A stretch of DNA of 64,000 nt from Khoudiadiopia massiliensis (GCA_900290095.1 OKQS01000001.1:462431-526430), one strand, 5' to 3'. Shown: positions 9,826 to 19,457, counted from the first letter of the stretch. Numbers and translations are program-made. Notes: generated by a model from the sequence alone, not told the origin.

Positions 9826-12800
9826 TTAAACCCTTTCCAGAACGAAAACTATATTGTGTCCGTTAAGATCCTCAGATTCATTGTCAAGTTTATCAACCCG
9901 TTCAATTTCAAGTGCCAATGTGTTCTCGGCAATGATCTCTTGGTTCTCTTCAAAAGCCTTGGCCAGGACATCATCGGCTGAATAGCTTATCTTGATCCTG
10001 TCGGTTATATCATAGTCGTTTTGCTTCCTTCTCTTCTGGATCCTGGATATAAACTCCCTGGCGAAGCCTTCGTTTATAAGCTCATTGCTCAAGTCGGTCT
10101 CCAATATTACAGACACATTGCCGTCCATTGAAACGTCATAGCCCTCTCTGGCCTGGTAATTTATCTGGACATAATCCTTATCAATATGGACATCTTCGCC
10201 CATGATCTTAAGAACAAGATCCCCCTTGTTGAGCTTTTCAACCAGGTCTGCGGGGCTTTTTGAAAGCAGGGCCTTGGCAAAGTCCTTGACCTTGTTGCCC
10301 AGAATTGAGCCGCACACTTTGTAATTGGGCTTGAGGCTTATGTTCAGGAAAGATTCCAGATGGTCTGAGAAATTGACCTTCTTAATATTGAGCTCTTCTT
10401 TGATCAGAGGTATGAGGTCTGAAAGCTTATCTCTGAATTTCTTATCCACTAAAATCTCAGACAAGGGCTGGCGGACCTTAATACCCGCATCCTCTCTTGA
10501 AGCCCTGCCAAGGTTGACGATTTTCCTTACCAGGTCCATCTTATCTTCCAAAGACCTGTCAATCTTGTCTTCTTCACAATCCGGAATATATTCCAGATGA
10601 ACTGAATCCATTTCCTCCCCCATGGTCAATGACTGATAAAGTTCTTCGGCCAGGAAGGGAGTAATGGGGGCTATGAGTTTTGAAAGTCCCATAAGGACCT
10701 CATATGTTGTCAGAAAAACTGATTTTATGTCGTCATTTTTCTCTGAAGACCAGAACCTGTCCCTATTTCTTCTGATATACCAGTTTGAAAGATCCTCCAC
10801 AACAAAGTCGGTCAGGGCATGAACAACCTTCGTGTACTCAAAGATCTCCATTTCTTTTCTGTAATATGCAATCAAAGAGTTGTAGCGGCTTATGAGCCAG
10901 CGGTCTATCATAGGCCTCTTATCAAGAGGAATGTCATATTCGCGGGCATCTATATCATCAGTGTTGGCATAAAGGGCGAACATCTGGTAGACGTTTTTAA
11001 TGGTCCTGAAGAATTTTGCATTGACTTCCTTGACTCCGTCAACGTCAAATCTTGTGGTCACCCAAGCAGGCGATACGTATAGACAATAGAAGCGGATGGC
11101 ATCGGCCGTGAACTCATCGAAAAGCTTGAAGGGATCCAAGGTATTTCCCTTGGACTTGGACATTTTTATCCCGTCTTTATCCACAACCAGATCATTGACC
11201 AGGACATTTTTATACGGGGCTATGCCCTTGTAAAGGACAGAGATTGCCATCAAAGAGTAGAACCAACCCCTGGTCTGGTCTATGCCTTCACAAATGAAGT
11301 CGGCCGGGAAGTATTCCTTATCAAAGTCATCCTTGTGTTCAAAAGGATAGTGCATCTGAGCAAAAGTCATGGCTCCCGAGTCGAACCATACGTCTATAAC
11401 GTCGCTTTCCCTCTGCATGGTTCCGCCGCATTCCGGACACTTGATGTGGACCCTGTCAACATAAGGCCTATGCAGGTCTATAGATTCATCGATATCTTCG
11501 ATGGCCTCCTCAACCAGCTGCTTTCTTGACCCTATTGAGTGGGTATGACCGCAATCCGGGCACTTCCAAATATTTAGAGGAGTTCCCCAATACCGGCTCC
11601 TTGAAATTGCCCAGTCCTTCAAGTTTTCCAGCCAGTTGCCGAACCTCTTTTCTCCCACATAATCCGGGAACCAGTTGACCTTATTGTTTTCTTCAACCAT
11701 CTTATCGCGGAATTTTGAAGCCTCAATATACCACGAGGGCTTGGCGTAGTAGATCAAAGGTGTATGGCAGCGCCAGCAATGCGGATAGTTATGGACAATT
11801 TTCTGCGACCTGTATAGGCGGCCCACTTCCTTGAGATACTTGATTATCTCGGGATCGGCATCCATAACGAAGGTTCCCTTATATGGGCCTTGGTTGAAGC
11901 AGCCGTCATCTCCAACAGGCTGGACCAGAGGTAAATTATAGCGGCGACCTGTGTTGTAGTCGTCCTCACCGAAAGCAGGTGCGGTGTGGACCACGCCGGT
12001 ACCGTCTTCCAATGTTACATAGTCTGCACATGTTACGAAAAAGGCCTTATCTTTTACATCTATAAATGGCAGGATCTGCTCATACTCCATGAATTCCAGG
12101 TCCTTGCCTTTCATGGTCTCCAATATCTCAATCTCTCCGAAATTCTCATTGAGGGCCTGAGGTATTAAGTCCTTGGCCAATATTAGAATAACGTCATCCT
12201 GCCTTACCCTGGCATATTCAGCTTCAGGATTGACAGTCAGGGATACGTTGGATAAGAGGGTCCATGGAGTTGTGGTCCAGGCCAGGAAATACTCCTTTTC
12301 CCTCCCCTTGATCGGGAACATGGCATAAACCGTTGTGACCTTGTCTTCCTTATATCCCTGGGCAACTTCATGTGAAGCCAAACCGGTCCCGCATCTAGGA
12401 CAATATGGGAGGATCTTGGCTCCTTTATAAACCAATCCCTTGTTAAAGAAGTCGTCCATTAGATTCCATACGCTCTCAATGTAATTGTTATCAAGAGTTA
12501 TGTATGGCTTATCCATATCTGCAAGAAAGGCCATGCGATCCGACATCTCCATCCAAAGATCTCTATATTTAAATACAGACTCCCTGCATTTCTTATTAAA
12601 TTTTTCTACTCCGTAATCTTCAATATCCTGTTTTTGTGAAAAGCCAAGCTCTTTCTCAACTTCAATCTCAACCGGCAGACCATGTGTATCCCAACCGGCC
12701 TTACGCCTAACCTTGTGGCCCGTCATTGTCTTGTAGCGACAGGTCATGTCTTTTAAAGTTCTGGAAACAACATGGTGAACACCGGGCTTGCCGTTTGCAG

Positions 12801-12942
12801 TTGGGGGACCATCATAAAAAATATAATTGGGCTGTCCTTCTCTCTCTTCTATAGATCTCTTCAGAAGATCCATGGACTTCCACTTTTTTATGAGGGCAAG
12901 TTCCACCGCTCCTGCATCTTTGCCTAATTCTTTATACGCCAA
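9826..12942 (-). CDS. ileS: Isoleucyl-tRNA synthetase, IleS2 type
   Basis: 1038 residues, the length of the eukaryote-like IleS2 class rather than the shorter IleS1 type. It charges tRNA-Ile with isoleucine and edits valine. The second ATP-binding signature KMSKSKGNTLDP is present. The first signature, normally HxGH, reads G54-V55-H56-H57 (within NGKPGVHHVVSR). This swapped GxHH form has been described for a subset of IleS2 enzymes with extreme mupirocin resistance. The CP1 editing region contains the WTTTPWTLLSN motif and two CxxC pairs. Start ATG at 12942 with AAAGGAG upstream. No T-box fits in the roughly 110-bp 5' region. The PurN-like gene is coupled behind it. Confidence 0.96.
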   Translation of the reverse strand: MAYKELGKDAGAVELALIKKWKSMDLLKRSIEEREGQPNYIFYDGPPTANGKPGVHHVVSRTLKDMTCRYKTMTGHKVRRKAGWDTHGLPVEIEVEKELGFSQKQDIEDYGVEKFNKKCRESVFKYRDLWMEMSDRMAFLADMDKPYITLDNNYIESVWNLMDDFFNKGLVYKGAKILPYCPRCGTGLASHEVAQGYKEDKVTTVYAMFPIKGREKEYFLAWTTTPWTLLSNVSLTVNPEAEYARVRQDDVILILAKDLIPQALNENFGEIEILETMKGKDLEFMEYEQILPFIDVKDKAFFVTCADYVTLEDGTGVVHTAPAFGEDDYNTGRRYNLPLVQPVGDDGCFNQGPYKGTFVMDADPEIIKYLKEVGRLYRSQKIVHNYPHCWRCHTPLIYYAKPSWYIEASKFRDKMVEENNKVNWFPDYVGEKRFGNWLENLKDWAISRSRYWGTPLNIWKCPDCGHTHSIGSRKQLVEEAIEDIDESIDLHRPYVDRVHIKCPECGGTMQRESDVIDVWFDSGAMTFAQMHYPFEHKDDFDKEYFPADFICEGIDQTRGWFYSLMAISVLYKGIAPYKNVLVNDLVVDKDGIKMSKSKGNTLDPFKLFDEFTADAIRFYCLYVSPAWVTTRFDVDGVKEVNAKFFRTIKNVYQMFALYANTDDIDAREYDIPLDKRPMIDRWLISRYNSLIAYYRKEMEIFEYTKVVHALTDFVVEDLSNWYIRRNRDRFWSSEKNDDIKSVFLTTYEVLMGLSKLIAPITPFLAEELYQSLTMGEEMDSVHLEYIPDCEEDKIDRSLEDKMDLVRKIVNLGRASREDAGIKVRQPLSEILVDKKFRDKLSDLIPLIKEELNIKKVNFSDHLESFLNISLKPNYKVCGSILGNKVKDFAKALLSKSPADLVEKLNKGDLVLKIMGEDVHIDKDYVQINYQAREGYDVSMDGNVSVILETDLSNELINEGFAREFISRIQKRRKQNDYDITDRIKISYSADDVLAKAFEENQEIIAENTLALEIERVDKLDNESEDLNGHNIVFVLERV

Positions 12943-13030
12943 GGTGTGCTCCTTTCATTGCCCTGTAAAGGGCTCTACATAATATTTTTCTATTCTATCA
13001 TTTTTTAATTAATATTTCAGACTTGATATT

Positions 13031-13062
13031 AAAAAGCCCCTGATGTTATTTTCTAAACATCA
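13031..13062 (-). terminator. Probable terminator after the flavoprotein gene
   Basis: A 7-bp stem TGATGTT/AACATCA (13041-13047 and 13056-13062) that begins inside the last codons of the flavoprotein gene, followed on the minus strand by GGGGCTTTTTAA. The four G between stem and T-run make it less than ideal. Confidence 0.5.
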
Positions 13063-14306
13063 AGTTTGCCTATGATCGAGTCCGCAATCAACCTTGCAGA
13101 AGTCCAGGCCCAGTGTAGATTGTAGCCCCCGCAGACCCCCTGAACATTCAGGATTTCTCCGGCAAAATACAGGTTTTCACATAATTTGGACTCAAGGCTG
13201 ATCGGGTCCACCTGATCGCAAAATATCCCACCACAGGTCACCTGGCCCTTATCCTTGTTCCTGGGACCTGAAACAGTAAATTCTAATGACTTAATTTGCT
13301 CAATCCAGGCCTTAAGGAGGCGCCTGTCAAGCCCTCCTGCTTTTGCTTTTGGATCAAGGCCGGATTTTTTCAAGCTTTCAACTAATATATCTTTATGTAA
13401 ATAGCCTTGGAGGCAGTCCTCTATGCTCCAGCTTTCCCTGTTTTTAAATAAGAAGCTCAACTCTTCGAGCAAGTCCTCTGCATTGATTTCAGGGACCAGG
13501 TCTACTTGAATTTTGTAGTTATTTTGCTCTTCAGCAAAATCCAAAATCTCGTTAGAAGCTCTGAAAACGGCCATGCCGGATAGGCCGTAGTCGGTAAATA
13601 AAAGGTCGTCTTCCAGATATTTTGACCCATAGCTCAGGCCGGCAATGATCTTTAAGCCCGATAGTTTTTTACAAAAATCTTTTTCTTGGACTTTTAGTCC
13701 TACTATCCCCGCATGCAGGGGGCTAACTGTGTGGCCTAGACCTTTGGCCAAGGAGTAGCCGCATGACCACTCTTTTTTTCCTATGCCGTAGGCCCCGCCG
13801 CTTGCCAAAACCACGACATCATAAGGTCCGTAATTGATCGGCTTTCCCTTATCTTTTGCCTTTGCCTGAAGGCCAAAGCCCTCAGAATCTTTATTTATAT
13901 TGACAATTTCTCTCCCAATATGGACCCTGCAGTTTGAATATTTCAGACCGGCTTCCAGAACTTGGCAGAGGCTGTCGGCTCTCATGCTGAGAGGATAGGT
14001 CATTCCGGATTCAAGGCTCCTATGAGGCAGGCCCAGACTCCTGAAGAAACTGCACGCCTCCTCGTATGAGAAAAGATCCAAACCCTGTTTTACAAAGTCT
14101 TTTTCTGAGCCGGTGTAGAATTCGGCCCCCATATTCCTGTTTGTAAAATTGCACCGGCCGTTTCCGCTGGCCCTGACCTTCCTCAAGGTCTGTTGGGAAG
14201 ATTCGAAAAGGTCCGTTTCCGGGATTTCTTTCCCCCGGCCCCGGACGGCAAGAAAGGATACAAGGCTTGTGCCTGCTGCCCCTCCTCCTATTATCGCCAG
14301 CTTCAT
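13053..14306 (-). CDS. HI0933/YhiN-family FAD-dependent flavoprotein
   Basis: 417 residues. The N-terminal Rossmann motif IIGGGAAGTS binds FAD; RKVRASGNGRCNFTNRN and the C-terminal NLYFAGEILNVQGVCGGYNLHWAW are hallmarks of the HI0933/YhiN (BaiN-like) family of NAD(P)/FAD oxidoreductases. Members have been linked to reduction of unsaturated steroids or to unknown reactions, so the substrate cannot be stated here. It overlaps the upstream nth stop by 4 bp (ATGA arrangement), so the two genes are co-translated. Confidence 0.88.
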   Translation of the reverse strand: MKLAIIGGGAAGTSLVSFLAVRGRGKEIPETDLFESSQQTLRKVRASGNGRCNFTNRNMGAEFYTGSEKDFVKQGLDLFSYEEACSFFRSLGLPHRSLESGMTYPLSMRADSLCQVLEAGLKYSNCRVHIGREIVNINKDSEGFGLQAKAKDKGKPINYGPYDVVVLASGGAYGIGKKEWSCGYSLAKGLGHTVSPLHAGIVGLKVQEKDFCKKLSGLKIIAGLSYGSKYLEDDLLFTDYGLSGMAVFRASNEILDFAEEQNNYKIQVDLVPEINAEDLLEELSFLFKNRESWSIEDCLQGYLHKDILVESLKKSGLDPKAKAGGLDRRLLKAWIEQIKSLEFTVSGPRNKDKGQVTCGGIFCDQVDPISLESKLCENLYFAGEILNVQGVCGGYNLHWAWTSARLIADSIIGKLDV

Positions 14307-14986
14307 GACTTTACCTCCGACCTCTTTTCTTTCTTCGGCTTTTCATCTATGTTTTCAGCAAAATACCTGCAATATTGACTTATTGGGCAGATTTGACACT
14401 TGGGATTCCTGGCCCGGCAAACTTCCCTTCCGTGCTTGATAATGGATAGGTGGCTGTAGTTCCATATGTCCTTATCCAGGATTTTCCTAAGGTCCTGTTC
14501 GCACTCCTGAGGATTTTTGCTCTCTGAAAGGCCTATTCTGTTTGTTACCCTAAATACATGGGTGTCCACAGGAACTGACTGCACTCCGAAGGAATTTGCC
14601 AAAACAACATTGGCAGTCTTTCTCCCCACACCCGGTAAGGTCAAGAGGTCTTCCATATTGTCCGGAACCCGACCCTCAAAATCCTCAACAATTTTTTTTG
14701 AGGCATTGATAATATTCTTTGCCTTGTTTCTAAAAAATCCAATGGATTTAATATATGAAATAACCCGGTCAACCGGGGCCCGGGACAGGCTCTCCGGGTC
14801 CGGATATTCCAGGAAAAGTTCCGGTGTAACCTTGTTGACCTGCAGGTCCGTTGTCTGGGCTGAGAGTATAGTGGCTATCAGGCTTTGGTAAGGGTTGGCT
14901 GCTGTAAGGAAGGGCTCAAGGCCCGGATAAGTTGAAAATAAAATATCCATTATCTTTGCCGCTTCCTTTTTACTTATCTGTCCCAT
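14303..14986 (-). CDS. nth: Endonuclease III (DNA glycosylase/AP lyase)
   Basis: 227 residues. It removes oxidised pyrimidines and cleaves abasic sites. The helix-hairpin-helix LPGVGRKTANVV carries the catalytic Lys (K123), and the catalytic Asp is in VPVDTHVFR (D141). A [4Fe-4S] cluster motif C-x6-C-x2-C-x5-C is intact at C190, C197, C200 and C206. Start ATG at 14986 with AAGGAGGG upstream. It is the first gene of a two-gene operon with the flavoprotein and is divergent from the rodA-type gene. Confidence 0.96.
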   Translation of the reverse strand: MGQISKKEAAKIMDILFSTYPGLEPFLTAANPYQSLIATILSAQTTDLQVNKVTPELFLEYPDPESLSRAPVDRVISYIKSIGFFRNKAKNIINASKKIVEDFEGRVPDNMEDLLTLPGVGRKTANVVLANSFGVQSVPVDTHVFRVTNRIGLSESKNPQECEQDLRKILDKDIWNYSHLSIIKHGREVCRARNPKCQICPISQYCRYFAENIDEKPKKEKRSEVKS

Positions 14987-15021
14987 AAGCCCTCCTTGGT
15001 GTTTACAATTAATTTTACCCC

Positions 15022-15050
15022 TACATAAAATACGGTTATTCCATTATAAT
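15022..15050 (+). promoter_or_regulatory. Candidate promoter of the rodA-type gene
   Basis: A perfect TATAAT at 15045-15050 in the divergent nth/rodA gap. The -35 at 17 bp (TACATA, 15022-15027) matches the consensus at only three positions, so this rests mostly on the -10. Confidence 0.35.
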
Positions 15051-15113
15051 GGAGAATAGGTCGATAACAAAATATGTTCGACAGGATTGAGATTTTGACG
15101 TGAAGGGGAAAAG

Positions 15114-16226
15114 ATGTTTAACAGAAATAAAAAAGTTTTTCAAAACTTTGACTGGGTCCTATTATTAACCAGCCTTGTCCTGTGCGGAATCGGACTGATA
15201 GCTATAAGGTCCAGCACCTACAGGATGAGTCCCGGCATAGGCCCCTTATTGGCCCAGATATTGGCCACAGTGCTGGGCTTCATACTTATACCTATTATCC
15301 AGCATATTGATGTTGATTACTTGAAAAAGTTGGCCTGGCCCGTCTTTATAATCGTATTAATACTCCTTTTGGCCACCCTGGCTTTCGGCTTCGGTGCCGA
15401 ACAATGGGGTGCCAATTCATGGCTAAAACTTGGTCCGGTGACCTTTCAGCCCTCGGAATTTTCAAAATTCGGGGTAATTATTTTCCTGGCCTTCCTTTTG
15501 GATAAGTATAAAAACGAAATTAACAAGCCCAAAACTATACTCATACTGGCTGTCTCAATGGGAGTTCCGATTTTTCTGATCCTTCGTCAGCCCGATCTCG
15601 GGACGGCGGCCGTACTTCTGTTCTTTATGGCCATGATGGTATTCTATGCGGGAATTTCCTGGAAATACATAGCCTTTGCCTTCATTGTTGCCCTCCTCCT
15701 GATCCCTCTTATATATACGAGGCTCAGCGATATACAGAAACTGAGGATTTTGAACTTCATTGACCCCTCCAGGGATCCGCGAGGATCCAACTACCAGAGC
15801 TTGCAGGGAATTATAGCCATAGGTTCCGGCAAATTGACCGGTAGGGGATTTTTGAAGGGGACCCAAACCCAATACGGCTTCATACCCGAGCAGCAAACCG
15901 ACTATATATTTACGGCCTTGGTTGAGGAGTTCGGCTTTATAGGGGGCTGCCTGCTTTTAGTGGCCTATGCCCTTATGCTGTTTAGAATGGTTGTAATAGC
16001 CTACAAGGCCAACAGTCCCTTCCAGTCCTTTCTTGTAATAGGTATTGCGGCCATGATCTTCGTCCACGTTTTTGAAAATATAGGCATGACCATGGGCCTT
16101 ATGCCCGTAACCGGTATTCCTCTTCCGCTTTTAAGCAAGGGAGGTACTTTCCAGGTCCTGAACCTCATGTCCATAGGCCTGGTTCTTTCCGTGGGATGTC
16201 AGAGAAAAACCCTGGAATTCACCTGA
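15114..16226 (+). CDS. rodA: RodA/FtsW/SpoVE-family peptidoglycan glycosyltransferase
   Basis: 370 residues with about ten membrane helices. It polymerises lipid II glycan strands for cell elongation or division. Family motifs include LGPVTFQPSEFSKFG, LILRQPDLGTAAVL, GSNYQSLQGIIAIGSGKLTGRGF and the C-terminal PVTGIPLPLLSKGGT signature. The absence of a long extracellular loop extension and the compact size favour RodA over FtsW, but the paralogue assignment is tentative. Ribosome site GAAGGGG precedes the ATG at 15114. The 3' end overlaps that of convergent comEC by 8 bp. Confidence 0.9.
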   Translation: MFNRNKKVFQNFDWVLLLTSLVLCGIGLIAIRSSTYRMSPGIGPLLAQILATVLGFILIPIIQHIDVDYLKKLAWPVFIIVLILLLATLAFGFGAEQWGANSWLKLGPVTFQPSEFSKFGVIIFLAFLLDKYKNEINKPKTILILAVSMGVPIFLILRQPDLGTAAVLLFFMAMMVFYAGISWKYIAFAFIVALLLIPLIYTRLSDIQKLRILNFIDPSRDPRGSNYQSLQGIIAIGSGKLTGRGFLKGTQTQYGFIPEQQTDYIFTALVEEFGFIGGCLLLVAYALMLFRMVVIAYKANSPFQSFLVIGIAAMIFVHVFENIGMTMGLMPVTGIPLPLLSKGGTFQVLNLMSIGLVLSVGCQRKTLEFT

Positions 16227-18654
16227 TAGTATCCGGAATGAATTCCCGATACCGGCTTTTTATTACCCGCTCAACTATTGAAATCATAATGAGGGCTGAT
16301 GCACAAGCTTTAATATATGAGGTCGCCCATAAAAGGTCGGCCTCTTTTTTTGAATATGCCTCCAATTTTCCACCTTTGAAAAAGTATATTATATCCCCCT
16401 CATAGGCTGTGTTCATATAAGGCAATTTCAGCTTTTTGAGTCTTTTAATTACCGACTTGGCAGGATGGCCATAGCGATTGTTTCTCCCGGAAGATATATA
16501 GACCTGCTTGGGTCTCCAGGATTTGAGCATATGCTCTGAAGTCCCGTTTTTTGACCCGTGGTGGGCCAGTTTCAAGAGGTCAATGCCTCTTCCGAATTTC
16601 TTGGCCTCTATATCGGCTTCATAATCCCCTGTCAGGAGGATTTTAGGTCCGTAATCAAGCAAGACAACCGATGAGCCTCCGTTTTTATTCTCGGCATCAT
16701 ATCGTCCCTCTCTTACGACCCTAACTATAATATCCTTTTTACCGACTTTATTAAAGTTGCCGGCAGGGTGCCCCTTTGAGAACAGGTATTGATAATCCGC
16801 CTTTAATACAGAGCATCCGGCACGGTATGACTTTCTGCTTTTCCTTACAACTTTTTCCAAATCTTTGGGAAAGGACCCGTCTGACATGGGTGAAGTAAAA
16901 ATCCTTGATATCTCCATATGGTCCATGAGCTTGTCGAGATTCCCCATATGGTCATAATCCGGATGGGATATAAAAACCGCATCTAATCGATGAATTCCAT
17001 AGGACCTGAGCTTTGAGTAGAGCATGATCCCGTCACCGGTTTTTTCTTTTACATCCAAAAACCTTCCCCCTGTGTCAAAGAGAATATTGGCCGTTTCTGA
17101 CTTAAACAGAAGTCCGTCTCCCTGGCCTACATCCAGGCCTATGAATAAACTGTTTGAAAAATTATTAAAGGCCGGGAGGAAAGCAAAAACGCAAGTGCTG
17201 AAGATCAGAGCCTGTTTCTTAAGTTCAAATCGGGACCGGCCGGAGCCCGGACCTAAAATTAGCCCCCTAAGCCTTATGATTCTCATCTTGTCTAATATAA
17301 AAGCAAAGATAAGGGCGGCAATTAATATATATTGGCCCATGAGATCTTGAAACCCGACAAGGTCGAGCTTTGGCAGGTCCAGGGCTGCCAAGCTTTCTAT
17401 GAGGGCCCGGAAGAGAAAATATGCGACCATATACAGGCTCACCATAAGACCTCCAAGGATGGGCAAAAAAGAAAGGATATAGGCAGCCAGGCCCAGACCG
17501 AAGATGGCTGAAAAGGCCGGTATTGCCAGTATATTTCCCAATATCACTGCGGAATTGAAGGCGGCCCCCATGCTGACCATTATGGGAAAATTGATTATAT
17601 TTATGGCCAGAGAGGACTTAAGGCTCTTTACGATTTCGCTGTTTGAAGGCCTTCTTTTCTCAATTCTTTCAACTAAGCTAATAGCAAAACTCGAAGCGTA
17701 CGATAAGAGGAGTCCATAGTCCAGGGCGGCATATGGCCTAAATACAAGGCATAAAAACAGGCTTAGGAGAAAGGCTCTCCTCATAGTGGCTCGACCTTTA
17801 AATAAGATGGCTATTTCTTTGAAGAACAAGAAAAACACTGCCCTGCAAATAGAGGGCGGAAAATCCAGTATATATGCATAAAATGATAAAAGACTGAAAA
17901 TGGCCAGGTCGGCAAGAGCCCTTTTAATCGGAAAAAATGACAATATAAAGAGGCTCCAGGAAAATATCATGCCCACGTGTAGGCCTGAAGCAGCCAGGAG
18001 ATGGGAGAGTCCCAAATCCTTAATGCTTTCTTTCATTGAAAAATTCCCTACAGCTGAAGATCCCAGGACTATTCTTTTTAAAAATAAGCCGGCCTGGCCC
18101 GGAATCCGGTCAAATGAAGTCCGAAGCTTTTCCAGAACACTTGTTTTGAAGTCCGGCCCCTCAGCTCTATATATAACTTTTTCAACTTTGACATCGGCCC
18201 GACTGCTAAAACCCTGTTTCTCCATATAGGCTTCCTCATTAAAGCGGTTGTTGAAGGCAGGTCGGTTAAAAACTTTAAGTCTTATTGTGGCCCGCTCCAG
18301 GCTCCCCCTTGGGCTCACTCTATTATCCGCAATAAACTTTTTATTTTTATATGGGCCTTGGGTGATTCTGAAAATCCCCTTTTCCCCTCCCCTCTCCCTT
18401 CTTGTTCCCAGCCAGCTTATTTCAGCCTTAAACGTAGCTCCGTCAGCCAGATATAAGTCCAAGTGGGGTTGAGAAATTGATGACAGAAATATTGCCAGAC
18501 CTATGGCCAAGGCGTAGATTGCAAGTTCCCTATCTTTGAAAATTGAACAAATCAAAAATATAAGGGCAAACACCATAAAGACCGGCCCCAAGCCCAATCG
18601 GAAGGCATAAAAACTAATGAGAGCCCAAATTAGAAATTTGTCTATGCTTTGCAA
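16219..18654 (-). CDS. comEC: ComEC/Rec2 DNA uptake channel
   Basis: About 811 residues from a TTG at 18654 preceded by AAAGGA; a longer frame from TTG 18711 has no ribosome site and runs into the divergent promoter. An N-terminal soluble/OB-like part (DUF4131) is followed by a multi-helix Competence domain with LLAASGLHVGMIFSW and a PPSICRAVFF segment. A C-terminal metallo-beta-lactamase domain holds LDVGQGDGLLF, ISHPDYDHMGN, LTGDYEAD and LAHHGSKNGTSE. ComEC forms the inner-membrane channel for single-stranded DNA in natural transformation. No other com genes are nearby. The gene appears intact. Confidence 0.92.
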   Translation of the reverse strand: MQSIDKFLIWALISFYAFRLGLGPVFMVFALIFLICSIFKDRELAIYALAIGLAIFLSSISQPHLDLYLADGATFKAEISWLGTRRERGGEKGIFRITQGPYKNKKFIADNRVSPRGSLERATIRLKVFNRPAFNNRFNEEAYMEKQGFSSRADVKVEKVIYRAEGPDFKTSVLEKLRTSFDRIPGQAGLFLKRIVLGSSAVGNFSMKESIKDLGLSHLLAASGLHVGMIFSWSLFILSFFPIKRALADLAIFSLLSFYAYILDFPPSICRAVFFLFFKEIAILFKGRATMRRAFLLSLFLCLVFRPYAALDYGLLLSYASSFAISLVERIEKRRPSNSEIVKSLKSSLAINIINFPIMVSMGAAFNSAVILGNILAIPAFSAIFGLGLAAYILSFLPILGGLMVSLYMVAYFLFRALIESLAALDLPKLDLVGFQDLMGQYILIAALIFAFILDKMRIIRLRGLILGPGSGRSRFELKKQALIFSTCVFAFLPAFNNFSNSLFIGLDVGQGDGLLFKSETANILFDTGGRFLDVKEKTGDGIMLYSKLRSYGIHRLDAVFISHPDYDHMGNLDKLMDHMEISRIFTSPMSDGSFPKDLEKVVRKSRKSYRAGCSVLKADYQYLFSKGHPAGNFNKVGKKDIIVRVVREGRYDAENKNGGSSVVLLDYGPKILLTGDYEADIEAKKFGRGIDLLKLAHHGSKNGTSEHMLKSWRPKQVYISSGRNNRYGHPAKSVIKRLKKLKLPYMNTAYEGDIIYFFKGGKLEAYSKKEADLLWATSYIKACASALIMISIVERVIKSRYREFIPDTIR

Positions 18655-18696
18655 GCTTATTCCTTTCCATGAAACATATTCCTTAATCAGCTCCTG

Positions 18697-18705
18697 TGGT
18701 ACAAT
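18697..18705 (+). promoter_or_regulatory. Extended -10 promoter of the 18.7-kb gene
   Basis: TGGTACAAT forms a TGn-extended -10 (TACAAT at 18700-18705) about 20 bp before the start codon of the plus-strand gene. No clear -35 is seen, as expected for extended -10 promoters. Confidence 0.45.
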
Positions 18706-18723
18706 ATGCAAATAGGAGGAGCT

Positions 18724-19374
18724 ATGAAGAGCCTAATTATAAATCCATACCAATGTGAGCTGAATGCCCATGTAACCAACAAAAGACTTGAAGGAAAATA
18801 TAAGCATATAAGCTTTACCGACAGCATTTTTCCTCTATATTCCGAACTGTCCATACCTATGGAAGATGGCATCATAGGGTCAAACCGTCTTATCCGCGTT
18901 TACATGGATGGGGATAAGCAGGTTCACGTCTTTGATGGACAGGCCGACTCACAGGACTTAAAAATGCAGGTCTCTTATGAAAAAAGGATTGTCAATATAA
19001 GGGATATAAGCTTGAGGTTGCTCATAAGCTATGCCTGCACCTTCTTGTATAACCGCAAGCCCTATGATTTTAAGAGCCGCGACTCACTTGACAATAGGCT
19101 TTGCACCTTTTCACTTGACGGCCACTTCACTTATTCGGATACGGAAGATATGCTGAAAAATTTGAATTTTCTGGTCCAAAAGCTTATCTCTGCAGGCCTA
19201 ATGATAAAGAGTAAAAATTCCGGCCTATCGGTAAAAACTTCCCTATTCGGGGTTTTTACCTGTCCCTGGATCGGCCCCCATGTTGCTTTCACTTCTGAGA
19301 TCGGCTCTTTCAAACTTTCTCTTGATCAAATCGGTGAAAACAAGTTGATTATGAGCTTTGAACTAAGCCATTAG
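18724..19374 (+). CDS. Unknown protein, possible degenerate AlaX-type editing domain
   Basis: 216 residues from the ATG at 18724, which has AGGAGG in front; the frame opens earlier at 18706 without a ribosome site. I do not recognise a standard family. By eye the layout resembles a free-standing alanyl-tRNA editing (AlaX/tRNA_SAD) protein: an N-terminal beta region, a VQVSYEKRIVNIRDISLRLLI-like segment (83-101) where AlaX has the RxxHMQxHxxxHLLS motif, then TFSLDGHFTYSDTEDM resembling the strand and 'L-x-E-E' helix of AlaX. The metal-binding histidines are absent (aligned positions about I95 and L99), so it would not be a zinc hydrolase. This is a fold hypothesis only. Single gene, divergent from comEC. 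Confidence 0.45.
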   Translation: MKSLIINPYQCELNAHVTNKRLEGKYKHISFTDSIFPLYSELSIPMEDGIIGSNRLIRVYMDGDKQVHVFDGQADSQDLKMQVSYEKRIVNIRDISLRLLISYACTFLYNRKPYDFKSRDSLDNRLCTFSLDGHFTYSDTEDMLKNLNFLVQKLISAGLMIKSKNSGLSVKTSLFGVFTCPWIGPHVAFTSEIGSFKLSLDQIGENKLIMSFELSH

Positions 19375-19398
19375 GTCCTTACACTATAAATTATAAAA

Positions 19399-19434
19399 AA
19401 AAGCCCGATGACCATGTGTCCCATGATCATCGGG
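19399..19434. terminator. Bidirectional intrinsic terminator
   Basis: Stem CCCGATGA/TCATCGGG (19404-19411 and 19427-19434), extended inward by CATG/CATG after one mismatch. It is flanked by a run of A on the left (T on the minus strand) and TTTCTT on the right. It sits between two converging genes and can stop both. Confidence 0.85.
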
Positions 19435-19457
19435 TTTCTTATCATCGTGTTCTGTTT

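Noticed and set aside
12943..13052. T-box riboswitch before ileS
   Set aside because: The space is too short and has no T-box sequence or antiterminator fold; glyQ likewise has none in front.
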